Shown here: in pieces, positions 31,801-44,130 of the stretch
Position numbering within the stretch: position 1 is the first letter of the stretch
How the letters are laid out: the number at the start of each line of letters is the position of its first letter
Source: Prorocentrum cordatum
Taxonomy: Eukaryota > Sar > Dinophyceae > Prorocentrales > Prorocentraceae
NCBI GenBank assembly: GCA_963575745.1
Contig: CAUYUJ010021656.1
Coordinates: 56,302-120,301, forward strand
Reading direction: 5' to 3'
DNA: 64,000 bases
The notes under the pieces: model-generated
What the model saw: only the letters and a program-made list of their open reading frames with translations
Databases searched by the model: none
What the model was told of the DNA's origin: nothing
Position numbers and translations under genes: made by a program

Positions 31801-33900
31801 CGGCCACTACCACGGAGGCCACGACCACGACGGCCACGCCCAGGACGGCCACGACTACGGTAGCCACGACCACGATTGCCACTACCACGACGGCCACGAC
31901 CACGACGGCCACGACCACGACGGCCACGACCACGACGGCCACGACCACGACGGCCACGACCACGACGGCCACGACCACGACTGCCACGACCAGGACGGCC
32001 ATGACAACGACGGCCACGACCACGACGGCCACTACCACGACGGCCACGACCACCACGGCCACGACCACGACGGCCACGACCACGGCAACCACGGCCACGA
32101 CGGCCACGAACACAACGGCCACAAACCAGGACGGCCACGACGACCACGACGGCCACGGCCACGACGGCCACGACTACGACGGCAACCACGACCACGACGG
32201 CCACGACCACGACGGCCACGACCAGGACGGCCATGACGGCCACGACGGCACGACCAGGACGGCACGACCACGACGGCCATGAACACGACGTGGCCACGAC
32301 AACGACGACACGAACACGAAGGCCACGACCACGACGCCACGAAACGACCGGCCAACACGACCACGACGGCCACGACCACGACGGCCACGACCACGACGGC
32401 CACAACCACGACGGCCACTACCACGACGGCCACGACCACGACGGCCGCGACCACGACGGCCACGACCACGACGGCCACGACAACGACGGCCACGACGGTC
32501 ATTGCGGCCACGACCACGACGGCCACGACCACGACCGCCCCGACGACCACGACAGCCATGACCACGACGGCCACGACCACGACGGCCATGACCACGACGG
32601 CCGCGACAATCACGGCCACGACCACGACGGCCACGACCACGACGGCCACGACCACGACTGCCACGACCACGACGGTCACGACTACTTCGGCCACCTACCA
32701 CGACGGCCCAACGACCACGACGGCAAGACAACGACGACCCACGGACCAGATAGCCACGAACCACGACGCCACCCACACCACGACGGCCACGACCACCGAC
32801 GACCATGACAAACAACGGCCACGACCACGGAACGGCACCGACCACGACGGCAAAGACGAGACGACGGCCACGACGGAAAACCAGGGCCACGGACCACCAC
32901 TGGCCACGACAAGGACGGCCCACGCGGACCACGACGCCACGACCACGGAGGGCCACGGACGACGGCCACGAAACCACGACGGCCACGGACAACGACGGCC
33001 CGACCAGGTCGGCACGACCACGACGGGCCACTACAGGACGGCCACTACCACGTTGGCCACGACCCGACGGCCCGACCACGACGGCCAAACCACGACGGCC
33101 ACTACCACGATGGCCACGACCGATTGGCCACACGACCACGACCGGCCACGACACCCCGCACGCGGCTGCCCCGACACCACGACGGCCAGGCGGCCGCGGG
33201 ACGGTCACGGGGGGACACGACCACGACGGCAACGACACGACGCCCACGACCAGGTCGGCCACGACCACGAGGCCACGACCACGCCTGCCACTACCACGAC
33301 ACCCACGACACGACCGGGCACGACCACGACGGCACGACCACGACGGCCACGACCGGCCACGACGGCACGACCAGTGGCGGCCACGACGACCACGACGGGA
33401 CACGACCACGACAGGCCATGACCACGACGGCCATGACCACGACCGGCCACGACTATCGCGGCCACAAACGACGGCCACGACCACGTACGGCCACGACCAC
33501 GACGGCACGACCACGACGGCCGCGACCACGACGGCCACGAACACGACGGCCACGACCACGACGGCCACGACCACGACGGCCACGACCACGACGGCCGCGA
33601 CCACGACGGCCACGACCACGACGGCAACGACCACGACGGCCACGACGGACATCACGGCCACGACAACGACGGCCACGACCACGACGGCCAAGACCACGAC
33701 GGCAACGACCACGACGGCCACTGCCACGATGGCCACGACCACGACGGCCACGACAACGACGGCCACGACCACGACGGCCATGACCACGACGGCCACGACG
33801 GTCACGGCGGCCACGACCACGATGGCCACGGCCACGACGGCCACGGCAGCGACGGCCGCGACGACCACGACGGCCATGACCACGACGGCCACGACCACGA
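28850..33900. repeat. 5-kb 15-bp minisatellite (CCACGACCACGACGG)
   Basis: More than 300 units of the 15-mer CCACGACCACGACGG with variants (AGG, ATG, AAC and TAC substitutions). The array runs to the assembly gap at 33901, so its true length is unknown. The unit is divisible by three and has no stop in any phase. All six frames are therefore open and give (HDHDG)n, (TTTAT)n, (RPRRP)n, (VVVAV)n, (SWPSW)n and (RGRRG)n proteins. From about 32,700 onward the array degrades, with indels and mixed units. Confidence 0.95.
31681..31745 (+). repeat. G-rich insertion inside the minisatellite
   Basis: About 65 bp with G14, G5, G6 and G9-type runs separated by short spacers, interrupting the otherwise regular array. 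The sequence fits the pattern for G-quadruplex formation. Confidence 0.7.
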
Positions 33901-34000
33901 NNNNNNNNNNNNNNNNNNNNNNNNNNNNNNNNNNNNNNNNNNNNNNNNNNNNNNNNNNNNNNNNNNNNNNNNNNNNNNNNNNNNNNNNNNNNNNNNNNNN
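33901..34000. other. Assembly gap (100 N)
   Basis: A run of exactly 100 N at the right edge of the minisatellite, the usual scaffolding placeholder. The true gap size is unknown. Confidence 1.
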
Positions 34001-34650
34001 TGGCCTGGTGTCCCGGAGGGGAAACCGATGGGAAGGGGGGCAGGAAAGGAGGGCGCGGCGGCGACGGCAGCAGCGGGCGGGGGGATGGACCAGCCCTGAC
34101 TTACGTATGGGGATGGTAAGGAGATGGGGAGATGAGGGAAAGAGAAAGGAGAAAGGGATAGTTTTTGTTTTAAGGGAAACGCGCATGACGCGCAACGCTC
34201 GAGCGGAGGTCAAGAGGGCAATGAAACGTGCCAGCGGTTCGGCAACGCATTGCTGCATTGCCTCCAGGGGGTCTGCCCGCGCCACCGCCACCTCCTGGAG
34301 AAGTGCACGCGGTGGGAGAGAGACCGCGCCATGGAGGAGCATTTCGGCAAGGGGGTGGTGAGTTGCCCCATGTGCCGGGCAATCAATGTCAGAATGACCC
34401 CCTCCCCCCAGAGCCTCATTACGAAGCAACGCAAGGCCTGCGACGGGCCGCGGAAAGGGGGGCTTGCGGCCCGAGGGGCCAAGAGGCTTCTGGCCTTCAC
34501 TTCCTGCCTTCGGCTTCACCGCGGATTGAACATGTCCGCTTCTCGTTTGGAAGCAAGGGGCGCCCTCGCCGTCGCAGCTGGACTTCGCATCGAATTAGCA
34601 GTCGAACGTTTTGTTTGTCTCTTGCGATTTGCCACCTCGGCAGGGCGGGC
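34001..34650. other. 5' flank of the plus-strand gene; possible RING-like remnant
   Basis: One plus frame at about 34223-34390 reads a Cys/His-rich segment (CQRFGNALLHCLQGVCPRHR, then LLEKC, then SCPMCRA) with RING-like order but irregular spacing. No start is visible and the gap lies just upstream. It may be an exon fragment or chance. Confidence 0.3.
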
Positions 34651-36507
34651 ATGAATCTGCCCGAGCTGGTCGTCGAGGGCATCGACTCTGCATTCGAGGT
34701 TTTGCAGCTCCAAGGACATCGGGATCTTCTCGACTTCGAGCCGCCTGGAGGCATTCCACATCTGTCAGCCTCGGATTGGGAACTTCTGCTCAGGGACTAC
34801 TCGAGCGCATGCAAGTCAATGCTGACGCTTCTCAGAGTGAAGACTGCATACCTCAAGCAACTGCCGATCCTATATGCAGGGCTGGCTGTGGCAGACGAGG
34901 GCGTGGCCCGCGCACATGCATCTGAAGTGCTGGCGTCGTTCATGAGGGATCCTCGGAAGGAGTTGCACGATCCACGCACGTGGGAGCTGCTGGATCCAGA
35001 TTGCGAGAATGCGGCTGAACTTCAGAAGTTCATAGCGGGGACTTCGCGTTCGGAATGTAGTTACTTATTCCAAATGAATATCGCTGTGTTTCGGTTCATG
35101 CACTGCGTGGAGACGTCCATTGAAGAGAAGCACGCCAGGGCCTCGATGGCAAAACTCAAGCATCATATCGGGCCGTGCCGCATCAGTTTGTCAAATAGGT
35201 TGCCAATGTTGATGAGATGGTTGGCGCTTGGTCAGACGTCGGGGCAACAAGTTGTTGATGCTTTCTCTTGCGTTCGGTCTTTGTCCAAGATTCGCTCTGA
35301 GCTCCACATCGAGTCGCACGAAAAGCTCAATGGAAGCAGAAGCACGACGGAATTGGCAGTGAATCTGGTCGATGTCATATATCGCACCCATTTGGCAGAC
35401 ATGTTCAGATCAACTGCAGCCGAGGCAAAACGTCACCAGAAGAGCAAGGGTAAGTCGAACCGTGACCAAGTCAAGATCGCAGAGAAGGGTCAGCCCAAAC
35501 TTGACAACCGAATTGATTTTGAACGTGTGGTGAAGCGAGCAATGGAATCTCATGGTAGATCAATGTTACACGCCAGTGAATTGTATTCATGCAGGCCTGT
35601 GAACTTGCCAATCCAGGACCTCGAAGATCTGCTCATGCAGCCTCGCAGCAAACGTCAAAGGGTAGCAGAGAACTTGGATTCGGACGACGGCGCAGATCTT
35701 GCTATGGATGTCGACACTGGTCGAGATGGTCTTGCACTCGCTGACAAGGTGTTCTTCGAAGTGATCTGGAAGAACTTGGGTCGGAAGAAAACCGTGCCGG
35801 TTGCGATGGCTGCTGGCTCCAAGCTGAACCAGTCTGATATGGCAGTGTCGCTGTTGTCGCCCTCCATCCAAGCGGTGCGCGAGGACGAGTTCGTGTTGTC
35901 TTCCTCCTCGGCGGGCCCAGAACAATTGCCTGTGTCAGTCATCCAATTTTTCACAGGGAGCTACGAGCAACTCAAAGTGAATTTCCTGAGGTGGAAGCGA
36001 TCCGTGGTTTGGTGCGTGCCTGCCCTGGAGGACGGTCCTGGCGCCGATGCTATGGGCATCTGCTCGCTCGTGACCGACATGGTTGTTTGCGGCGCCTACC
36101 CGCGAGGAGCTGGCGCCGAGGCTGCCTTGGAGGTCTACGAAGCGAAGCCGCATCAGTACGCAATCCTGGTGCGCCTCGAGGAGCTCGGGCTCGTGCAACA
36201 GAGGGGTCGCGACAAATGGTCTTTGACAAAGCAGGGATGGAAGTCGCTGGACACGCGCACTCGGGCCTACGAGCCCAAAGTATTTTATCAGATTCGGGAC
36301 GACGTGCCTATAGAAGACCGTACGACTTATGAACTGATAGAGATGTTGACTGACGACGGGTGGCAATGGCGCCAGTGGATCCCCCCAAAGAAGAGGACGC
36401 AGAAGACGCTGCCCATCGTAGACGCTTACACGCCAGGCGCGGAGAAGGTGTGGTTCAGTTCTCTGGAGCCTGGCAGGCGGTACCTCGCTAGCTTGATCCT
36501 TTCCGAG
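34651..36507 (+). CDS. Unknown dinoflagellate protein, exon 1
   Basis: Starts best at the ATG at 34651 (MNLPELVVEGIDSAFEVLQL). The frame is open a further 141 codons upstream, but that part is low-complexity and overlaps other frames. 619 codons of globular composition follow: mostly helical to about residue 310, a charged linker with RSKRQRVAEN (possible nuclear-localisation signal), and a C-terminal region with LEELGLVQQRGRDKWSLTKQ that resembles a winged-helix wing, then DDGWQWRQWIPPKKRTQ. The frame does not end in a natural way. Its last good residues (RRYLASLILSE, GAG at 36505-36507) join in frame to EHFANGLRMIYH from 36775, so this is exon 1 of a gene that continues below. Function unknown; DNA binding is possible. 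Confidence 0.65.
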
Positions 36508-36774
36508 GACCCGCTCCTCGCGGGGGTCCGAAACCATGGGGGCGGAGGATGCCCAAATGACTTATGAGGAGGAATTGACGGGGGGTGAGGGAAACCATGT
36601 ACCAGGAGGAGGATGAACGATGATACGCCGCGAAACTAGTTTCCTGCGTCGGTTGAGAACAACGGAAATGAGGACGAGGAGAGAGAAGGAACAGGAGGAG
36701 ACTGGAGGAGGAGGAGAATGAGCATGAATACATAAGGAGAATGAGTTTTTTTTGTTGCGTATCCCCATGCAGAG
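36508..36774 (+). other. Intron, GA-AG type (267 bp)
   Basis: The exon 1 end CCGAGGACCC and exon 2 start GCAGAGGAACAC share GAGGA. Removing 36508-36774 joins GAG to GAA in frame. Of the positions allowed by the shared bases, only the one starting GA and ending AG uses dinucleotides known for dinoflagellate introns, where GT, GC and GA donors occur. The interior has stops in the exon frame, GGA-rich purine runs and a T9 stretch before the acceptor. The start can form a short GGACCC/GGGTCC stem. Confidence 0.65.
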
Positions 36775-38094
36775 GAACACTTTGCGAACGGCTTGCGCAT
36801 GATATACCACGCAGAACCCGATCGATATTACAAGGCCATATTGGATGGAAATTATGATGGCCTCAATCGTCTTCGCCATGGCAGCCACAACTTGGCTACC
36901 ATTGAGGACGGGAGCTTGGCCTTGGACATCGAGGTGGATACGGACAGCCAGCCCGCTGGGGCCCCTCGTCCGCGGCCACCGCTGCCAATCCGAGACCGAG
37001 ATGAGCGCGCGGAAACTGCGTCAGCAGGAGGCTCTGGGCGCCGAAAGAACCCAGGCTCCGAGTTTGATTGGGAGGAGGATGTTCTTCGGAGTCCGAGTCC
37101 GAGCGATCGCGGAAATCCAGGCCCTGGCCCTGCCAGCCAGGGCGACAGAGTTGAAGGCGGCGGCCCACCTGGATCACCTGCCCCCCCAGATCCAGCACCT
37201 GCCTCGCCCGGGCCGCCAACGCCGAGGTCGCGAGATGGCGGGGTCAGGGGAGATTGTTCGCCTCATGCCCCCGACTCGCTGCTGCTGTCGCCGCCTGCTG
37301 GAGCCGCTGCTACTCCTGCGCGAGAACCCCCGTCGCAAGGGAGCGACGCTGGCGGTGGGTTTGAGATTGATGCAGACCTGATGGAAAGGATCAACGACAT
37401 GTCGGAGCCAGAGCCAGCTGATCCCAGCAGCAGCCCGAAACGCAGTTCCAGCAGCAGCAGCAGCAGCAGCAGCGATTCCGATCATGACGATGGGGGTGAT
37501 TCGATTGCGCCTGCTGAAAGCGAAAGAGCCCCGCGTGTACGCGATACTGTCCCTGATATGATCAGCGAAGCAATGAGCAACGAGACGTGGGGGGCTTTTA
37601 GACTGCAGCTCAGGCCGCCTGGCAACATGAGGGGTGGTAAGTATGGCGCATATGAAGCCAGGTGCCCTTTCCACCGAAAGAACAAGGTCAGCGGGTGTGC
37701 CAAATACATTAGGATGTTGGGGCCTGGCCACGAGATGAAAATCGATGCTCTTCATCGAGCCATATGGTGGTGCAGCACGTACCGACAGTTTGACCGCCAG
37801 TGGAAGCATCTCGACTTCGAGGTGCAGATAGGCAAGGCCATTGACTCCCCGCCAGCTCTTGCTGACCTCCACGGTCAGAAGCCGATCGAGATCCCGCCGA
37901 AGAACACCATCAAAACCGACGACGAGTTGGACGCAGAGAGGGCGGCTGCCGCTGCAGCCGCTGCCGCAGCCGCAGCAGCAGCGCCAGGAGCTGCACCCGC
38001 TGCTGAAGAGGAGTCTCGGGCAACCCCACCATATGAACACGACAGCATCGAATCACATGAAGCATCGACCAAACATAGAAAGGAAACGCCAGGG
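36775..38094 (+). CDS. Unknown dinoflagellate protein, exon 2, with C/H zinc-binding motif
   Basis: Continues exon 1 (EHFANGLRMIYHAEPDRYYKAIL...). After a Pro/Ser/Gly-rich, disordered region comes a serine tract with acidic tail ([19 protein letters not shown], near 37450). A globular segment at about 37570-37880 carries YEARCPFHRKNKVSGCAKYI, a compact C-x2-H-x7-C motif with a further His 11 residues on, most likely a zinc-binding unit. Similar Cys-Pro-Phe/Tyr-His boxes recur widely in dinoflagellate proteins. A 14-Ala tract follows (37945-37985). The frame stays open to 38493 but becomes a repeat of Arg and Gly. The last normal codons are at about 38090, and GTGAG at 38095-38099 is a candidate next donor, so I end the exon there. 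The real 3' end is not determined. Confidence 0.6.
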
Positions 38095-38881
38095 GTGAGG
38101 GGCCGGAGGAGGAGGAGGAGGAGGAAGAGGAGGAGGCCAGGAGGAGGAGGGGGACGACGACAACGACGACGACGACGAGTGACAAGCGTCGCGCCCGCCT
38201 GCGAAGGAGGGAGGCGGCGGAGCCGCTGGCCGCGGTGGTGGTCGCGGCGGCGGCGCCGCCCTCGCGCCTGGCCGCGGACGCGGCAGAGGGCGCGGCGCTC
38301 GCGCTGGCGCCCGTGGCCCGGGGCGGGGCTTGGAAGGAGTCTGTGGCCCTCGTCGTCGTCGTCGTCGTCGTCGCCTGTCGTCCTAGTAATGCTTTCCTTT
38401 TGGTGGCCTTGTCTCTGCGCTCTTCGGACTCGTTCCTTGTTCTCGTCGTCCACAGTCTGTCGCCATGTTTCGATCCGTTGTCGTCAGCAGTGACTCTTCT
38501 CTCCTCTGGTATTCTCCTTGTAGCTTGAACGTCGGGGGTCATTGAATCAATAAAGTATCGCTGCCCGTCGCCCTGTATCAATGATGTTCAGAGATCCAAA
38601 CTGTCGTGGCATGCTCTCTGCTGGCCCTCGCAGGAGCCTTGCCATCGGCCCGTGACCTCAACTGTCTCCTCGCCCTTCGTCCTCCACGCCGCTCATCATC
38701 ATTATTGTCCCAACTGCTCCACCCCTTCCTAGCCTCACGTGCTGCTCCTCCTGTTACTACTCCTCGACTTCTCGACTCCTCCATCCTCTCCTGCCATCCT
38801 CTCTCTCGCTATCTTTCTGTGTTTTCCTCTCCTCTCCTCTGCCCTGCTCTGCTCTGCTCTGGTCTGCTCCTCTCTCTCTCT
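38095..38881. other. 3' region of the plus-strand gene, no separate gene
   Basis: GGA and CGA runs (38105-38180), a GTC run (38350-38375) and unassigned sequence. Any further exon of the gene above would be here, but none is evident. Confidence 0.4.
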
Positions 38882-38992
38882 ATCCACTCTTCTCTTCTCT
38901 TCTCTTCTCTTCTCTTCTCTTCTCTTCTCTTCTCTTCTCTTCTCTTCTCTTCTCTTCTCTTCTCTTCTCTTCTCTTCTCTTCTCTTCCCTCT
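38882..38992. repeat. TTCTC pentanucleotide microsatellite
   Basis: About 20 nearly perfect TCTTC units. Confidence 0.95.
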
Positions 38993-40115
38993 CTGTCTCT
39001 CCTCCTGAGCCTCTCCCCCCCATCTCCCTCCACTTTGCTACTCGGTCTCCGAGCTCACTCCTGGGCCCCTGGGCATTCCTCCTCCTCCTCCCCCCACCTT
39101 CTCCTCGTCTACTCGGCCCTCGCTTGGCTCCGCGACCAGAGGGGGGGAGTTCGATGCTAAACTTAGGCCCGCCGTCAAAGGCGATGCGGCCTCCGCCAAG
39201 GAAAGAACATAAAAGGACATTTCGATAAGGGGCCCTAGCGGGATTTGAGGTGCACGCCCCTGAAGTATCATTTGGATGTAATATGAATGAATGACCAGTG
39301 ATGGGCCCAATGCCCTGGGCCCCATGCTCGAAGTTCGGGCGTCAGGCGTCAGGAGGGCATCCGCTGGGAGATCGAAAGTTCCGAGGCCTCTTGTGCATTC
39401 CCTTGCCTTGAGGGGCCCCGACCTTGGAGGGCGTCGGGGCACTTGCTCGGGCCCTCTTGGGCTCGTGGGCTTGGGGTAAAAGGGCCCGCTGATTCTCACA
39501 AAGGTTCCTGCCTGGCCCGCAGGCGGCGGCGGCGCCGCTGGTCCAGCTCGAGGTGCTCGCGGCGGAGCCCGCGGTCCTGGCGGGGGCTGCGGCCGCGGCC
39601 GCGGCGGCAAGGGCCGCGGCAGGGGCGCGGGCCCAGAGCTGGGCGCCGACGGCGACGACGATACCGACAGCAGCGATTGACAAAACATGTTCATGTTCTC
39701 CCATTGCCCAGCGTCTTCTCCTGCTGCTCACATGAGAGCAGGTTGCGTTTGCATGAGTCGTTGCCGGTCGCACTTCTCAGGCGCAGGGGTTAGGGGGCCT
39801 CTCAGTGGGGCCGTGAAGGGGGTTTCGGGACTCAATGACCTTGGGCCCCAAGGCCCGCGGGTTTTGCCTTCGAACAACCTCAGGGTTCCTGGCCCCACTC
39901 CGCTTATCGAAGCTTTGGGCCTTTGGGCTAGATGGTCGGCGTCGTCCATCTTGGAACGCGACGACGAAGCATGATCATACTGGCGGGGGCATGGGGCAAA
40001 TCATAAGCCCATCAGGCAATCGAGAGTATTGCAACCGTGGAACCATAGGCAACCAGTAGTTTTGAGTAGGAGATGCATGTGAAAACAAGGGCTCCCACAT
40101 ACTAGTTGGTTGTGA
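38993..40115. other. No gene recognised
   Basis: GC-rich sequence. ORFs at 39038-39694 (-) and 39443-39793 (+) are A/P/R-rich shadows of each other, without domains. Confidence 0.45.
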
Positions 40116-43100
40116 ATGATTACGTGTACGTATGTTCATAATGTATTCATATTCAAAGATATGAATCATATGGCTGCGCATCACCTACATGTACACATAC
40201 ATAGATACGCTTGTTTGCAGATCGCCTGTGATAACATTAAACTCAACAGCGTCATGCGAAACTATGTAAGAAATCATAGTGCTATCAACCAAAGAAAACA
40301 GAAAGGCGCACATGACCAAACCTTTCCCACCATGCACACATTTAAGGAAACAAGCAACATGCACAATTGCACGCTGAATATCCTGCACTAACTGTTTGCA
40401 TCGCAGACCATTCTTTAACATTGAAATGTATCGTGCATGTGTTTGTGTAACGAGCGGAGCGTGCAATGTGTGTTAGCTATGTTTTGTAGTTCATAGAGCG
40501 CGCAGTGCGATCACATTTGTGTTGTCAGAAAGTCATTGCTAGTAGCGCGGTTGCAACGACAAAGAGCGACATGCGCGTGTAACAACATGATTGCAAAACC
40601 GCTCATGTTTACCAGTGGGCGCAGCATGCCCACGCAATGGTCTTTTGCGCTCCGACCATGGCACAGGTGGGGTTCTACGTGGCAGAGGAGACCAAGGCCT
40701 TGCGCGTTGACGAGCACGCGCAGCGCAGTCCGGAGGAGGAGGGGTGGCGGGCGGTTTCGCCGCCACTCGCCGCCCATGGTCGTCAACCGACCTTTGCGCC
40801 TGCATCAAGCTGCCGCCCTCCTTTTAGATGATGTATCCGTAGCTGTTTCTTTCCCGTGGCTCTCCATGCCCGTCTTGTTTCTCGCGCGCACGCCTTCGCG
40901 TGGGTCGCCGACGTGCAACGCCGACGTCGCCAACGCCCCGCGAGGCAGCCTGCGCTCAGTCCCGCTACATCTGCTCGCAACTTTGAAGCGTCCCAGCCTG
41001 CTCTGGCATCGGGCCATGGGCTGTGGCTTTCAACGACCGAAAGCAATTATCTTGGCCCAGACGTTGGCGCATCCCAAATACACCGCCCGCAGTTCGCTCG
41101 AACCGCGGGCCTCAGCAAACGCGGGCATTTGCTGCAAGCGGCACGGGCCGATTGGCACCAGAGGCCATGACGCTTGGAGAGCGCTGCCGTCGTGAAGCTA
41201 TGCCACTGTGGACCCTTCCACTGTCGGCTGAAAAGCCCAAGGCCTGGGCCTAGCTGTCGTCGGTCGGCCAGAGGGGCCTGCTGGCTTGCTGGCCGAAGCC
41301 GCCGCCAAAGTAGGCGCAACTCCTTGGGCTTGGCGCGCGCGCGGGCTTCGGGCCCTTGGATCGTCGCTGCGAGCATCCGTTCAGGCAGCCCTTGCCTGCG
41401 CATCGCAATATCTGTAGCCTTGCGCCAGCACTTGGCCCACGCGAGTCGAAGCAACGATGGCAATGCATATTTCGAAGGCGGGGCTCAGTTGCCACGCTCG
41501 TGCATCTGCGCAGCACTTCCCGATCCCTCCCGCCCTCCTCTAGAGCAACGTGGCGCATGTCGCGCGTTCGACGCCCCCTACCCTGGCCCATTTTGAATTC
41601 GCCTCGCCATCGCCGCGCGCAATCCGCCTCGCCCGAGAAACCGCGCGCCCTCGCGCGCCCGCGCCAACGCGCGTGCGCTCGCGCGCGCATGCAGACCTCG
41701 GTCATCTGCGCTCTCTCCAGCGTCTCTCCAGATCCCCTTCCGCCGACGGCCTGCTCCTTGTCGCCCGTCAGCCCCGCGCGCGCACGCGCGTCAAGGCGCC
41801 GCCCCGACCTGCCCCGCTTTCAACTGATCAGCCCACACAAGCACCATGGCGCCACCGACCTCAACCATGTGCCGACCGCAATCATTCGCCGACGTGCACT
41901 TGCGCCTCGTGCGCACATGCGCGCAACGCGCGCACGTCGACAGCCCCCGCAACCGTCGACGCTAGAACAACGAATGCACATCACGCGCAATCACGCGTAC
42001 GCGGGCACCCGCGCCCCTGCATGCGCGCGACCGCGCGCGCATGCATGGCATGTTTGCATGCGTTGCACAACGCGCCCGCGCAGCACGTCCGCTCAATGGA
42101 CAGACGACGCACGACCCCTGTCGCCCCATCTCTTTCAACCGCCCCCCCTTCCCCTTTCTGCCTCCGACACCGCCTGCCGCTGCGCGCGTCGGCATTGCTG
42201 TTCCTGGCCATTGCGCATAGACCTTGAGCTGATTACTGATTCGGTGTCGCGCGCTTTCCCGCGGCCGCCTAGGGCCGCGCTTCTCGCCCCTCCCCCCGGC
42301 GCCGTTCGCGCCGAGGTCGGCCTCGCCTTTGCGCAGCCTTCCGCCCAACCTTGCCCCGCCATCGCCAGTTGCCGCCGCCGCCGCCAATGCGACCACCCCC
42401 GCCGCATGAACGCCGCCGTCGCCGCCTATGGTATCCTGGGCCACCCCGCTCCGCGCGCGCGTCACCTCGACCTCCATTGCCGTCAGCGCAACCACTGCGC
42501 CAAACCAGACGCCATGCGCGCGCGTGCCCAAACCCGAATCTAACGCCCTTACCACCACCACCCCGCCACCGCCATTACCACCGCCGCCCGCCCCGCGCCA
42601 TCCCCCGCGTCAACATCCCCCCCCTCCCCCCCCTCCGCCCCCCCCCCCCTGGCCCCTCGCCCAACGCACGCGCCCCTACCATCGTGACGCAGGCGCGGGC
42701 GCGCAAACGCTGGCGTCATCTGCGCCACCCTCAGTGCGTGGCTGAGGAGTCCGCTGGCTGGGCAGGCGGCAGGCGTTGGGCGGTGGAGCGATGGCCGCCT
42801 TGCGGACATGGATGGCATGTTGGCTCCGCTTTCTTTTGCATATGCGCGATGTCGTTGGGCTTTCTCAATATCACTTCCCATTGCTTTCTATATCGCTCTC
42901 TTGCCCCCGTGCTGTCATCTCGCGCTCTCTCGCCCTCCATAGATTAGTGTCGGTCGGTGCCCTCTTTATGTTGATTTCTCCATCTCTGTCGCTCCTCGCC
43001 GCCGCATCTCACGCGCCCTGGGCGTTTCTGTCTCGCTATATGCATGTCTCTCGTTTCCAGTGTTTCCTGGCCTGCGACATTTGCTATTCTCTCTGTGCTC

Positions 43101-44000
43101 TGTGTCTTCCCATTCCGTTACCTGTGTCGACGTATTATTTGTAGTTCTATACAACGCGCTTGGTCACTCGCTCTCGATCTGGCTGTCTTTCTTTCTATCA
43201 GCTTCCTCTCCAGCTGCATTGCCATTCGCTCTCCATCGCTAGGTCTCCCATGCCCCCCCCCCCCCCCCCGCCGCGCAACCTCCATCGCCGTTTACATGCT
43301 TATTGTATGCTTGCCATCGGGACCATCGCCAGGTGCCAAAGGGCGAGGACGCGGACGTCTCCATCGCCAAGGTTGGCCAAGCTGCCCATCAGACCAGATC
43401 AGGCGGCTGCGACTCTGAGGCAAGACCGAGGGGCACTGCGGCTGAGCTGGGGGAGGCTGGGGCGCGGGCGGGGGCCCGCGCCGCGCAGCGTTTTAAGTTC
43501 CTGCAGAAAGCACTTGGCCTTGGAGCGGCGACCGACGCACCGAAGAAAAAACACATGACGATGATATTTGTTTGCGTACATGCTGACAATTGCTTAGGAT
43601 GGTTGCAAATAGGTAGGAATTGCGTTTTAATTGTAAAACCATAGTCGGGGTCGCTTCAAATGGTTGGAAACGCGCGCGGATGCATCAAAGGCGTTCATAA
43701 TGAGCAGTTTAAGTTGGTTCTGTCAGAATTCGAGCGGATTTCATACCAGATTGTGCCACGTTGAGCCGAAACGATGCGATCGCAACAAAAATCGTCGCCG
43801 CGGATGCAAAACACATGCAAACCATCGGAAAAGTGCGGAAATTGTTGCAAACGCGCCCAAAACTGAAGGAAACCATTGAAACGCACAGGGAATCACCCAA
43901 AACCATTGCCGTGCATTAAAACAAAGTAGAAACAGCGCCTTTGTAATTGTTTCCTTTTTTTTGATGCACGTCGAAATTTCAAATCGCTGAATGCCCCCCA
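40116..44000. other. No gene recognised (long unassigned stretch)
   Basis: 40116-40530 is AT-richer and unassigned. 40531-42560 is very CpG/GCGC-rich, with overlapping open frames on both strands of R/A/P-rich composition. 42560-42680 and 43250-43270 hold C runs. 42900-43240 is pyrimidine-rich. 43550-44000 is AT-richer. I see no ORF with protein-like composition and no RNA gene. Confidence 0.5.
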
Positions 44001-44002
44001 AT

Positions 44003-44130
44003 AATCGCTGTTAGCCTGAGATAATCGCTGTTAGCCCTGAGATAATCGCTGTTAGCAATTTCCAAATCGCTGTTAACCCTACGATAATCGCTGTTAGCCC
44101 TGAGATAATCGCGGTTAGCCCCCGAAAATC
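44003..44130. repeat. 22-bp tandem repeat (GATAATCGCTGTTAGCCCTG)
   Basis: About five units with a few substitutions, e.g. GATAATCGCTGTTAGCCTGA and AAATCGCTGTTAACCCTACG. Confidence 0.85.

Noticed and set aside
28517-34519. Giant ORFs (up to about 780 codons) with HDHDG, TTTAT, RPRRP, VVVAV, SWPSW or RGRRG repeats
   Set aside because: All are frames of the same 15-bp minisatellite. They exist in all six frames, cross the N gap and lack any non-repeat domain.
34228-34650. Upstream 141-codon extension of the plus-strand gene
   Set aside because: Pro/Arg-rich, overlaps a competing Cys-rich frame and has no leader or good start. The ATG at 34651 begins the globular protein.
41356-42561. Overlapping 200-395 codon ORFs in GCGC-rich DNA
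   Set aside because: Open on both strands because stops are rare in this composition. R/A/P-rich, no domain, no preferred frame.
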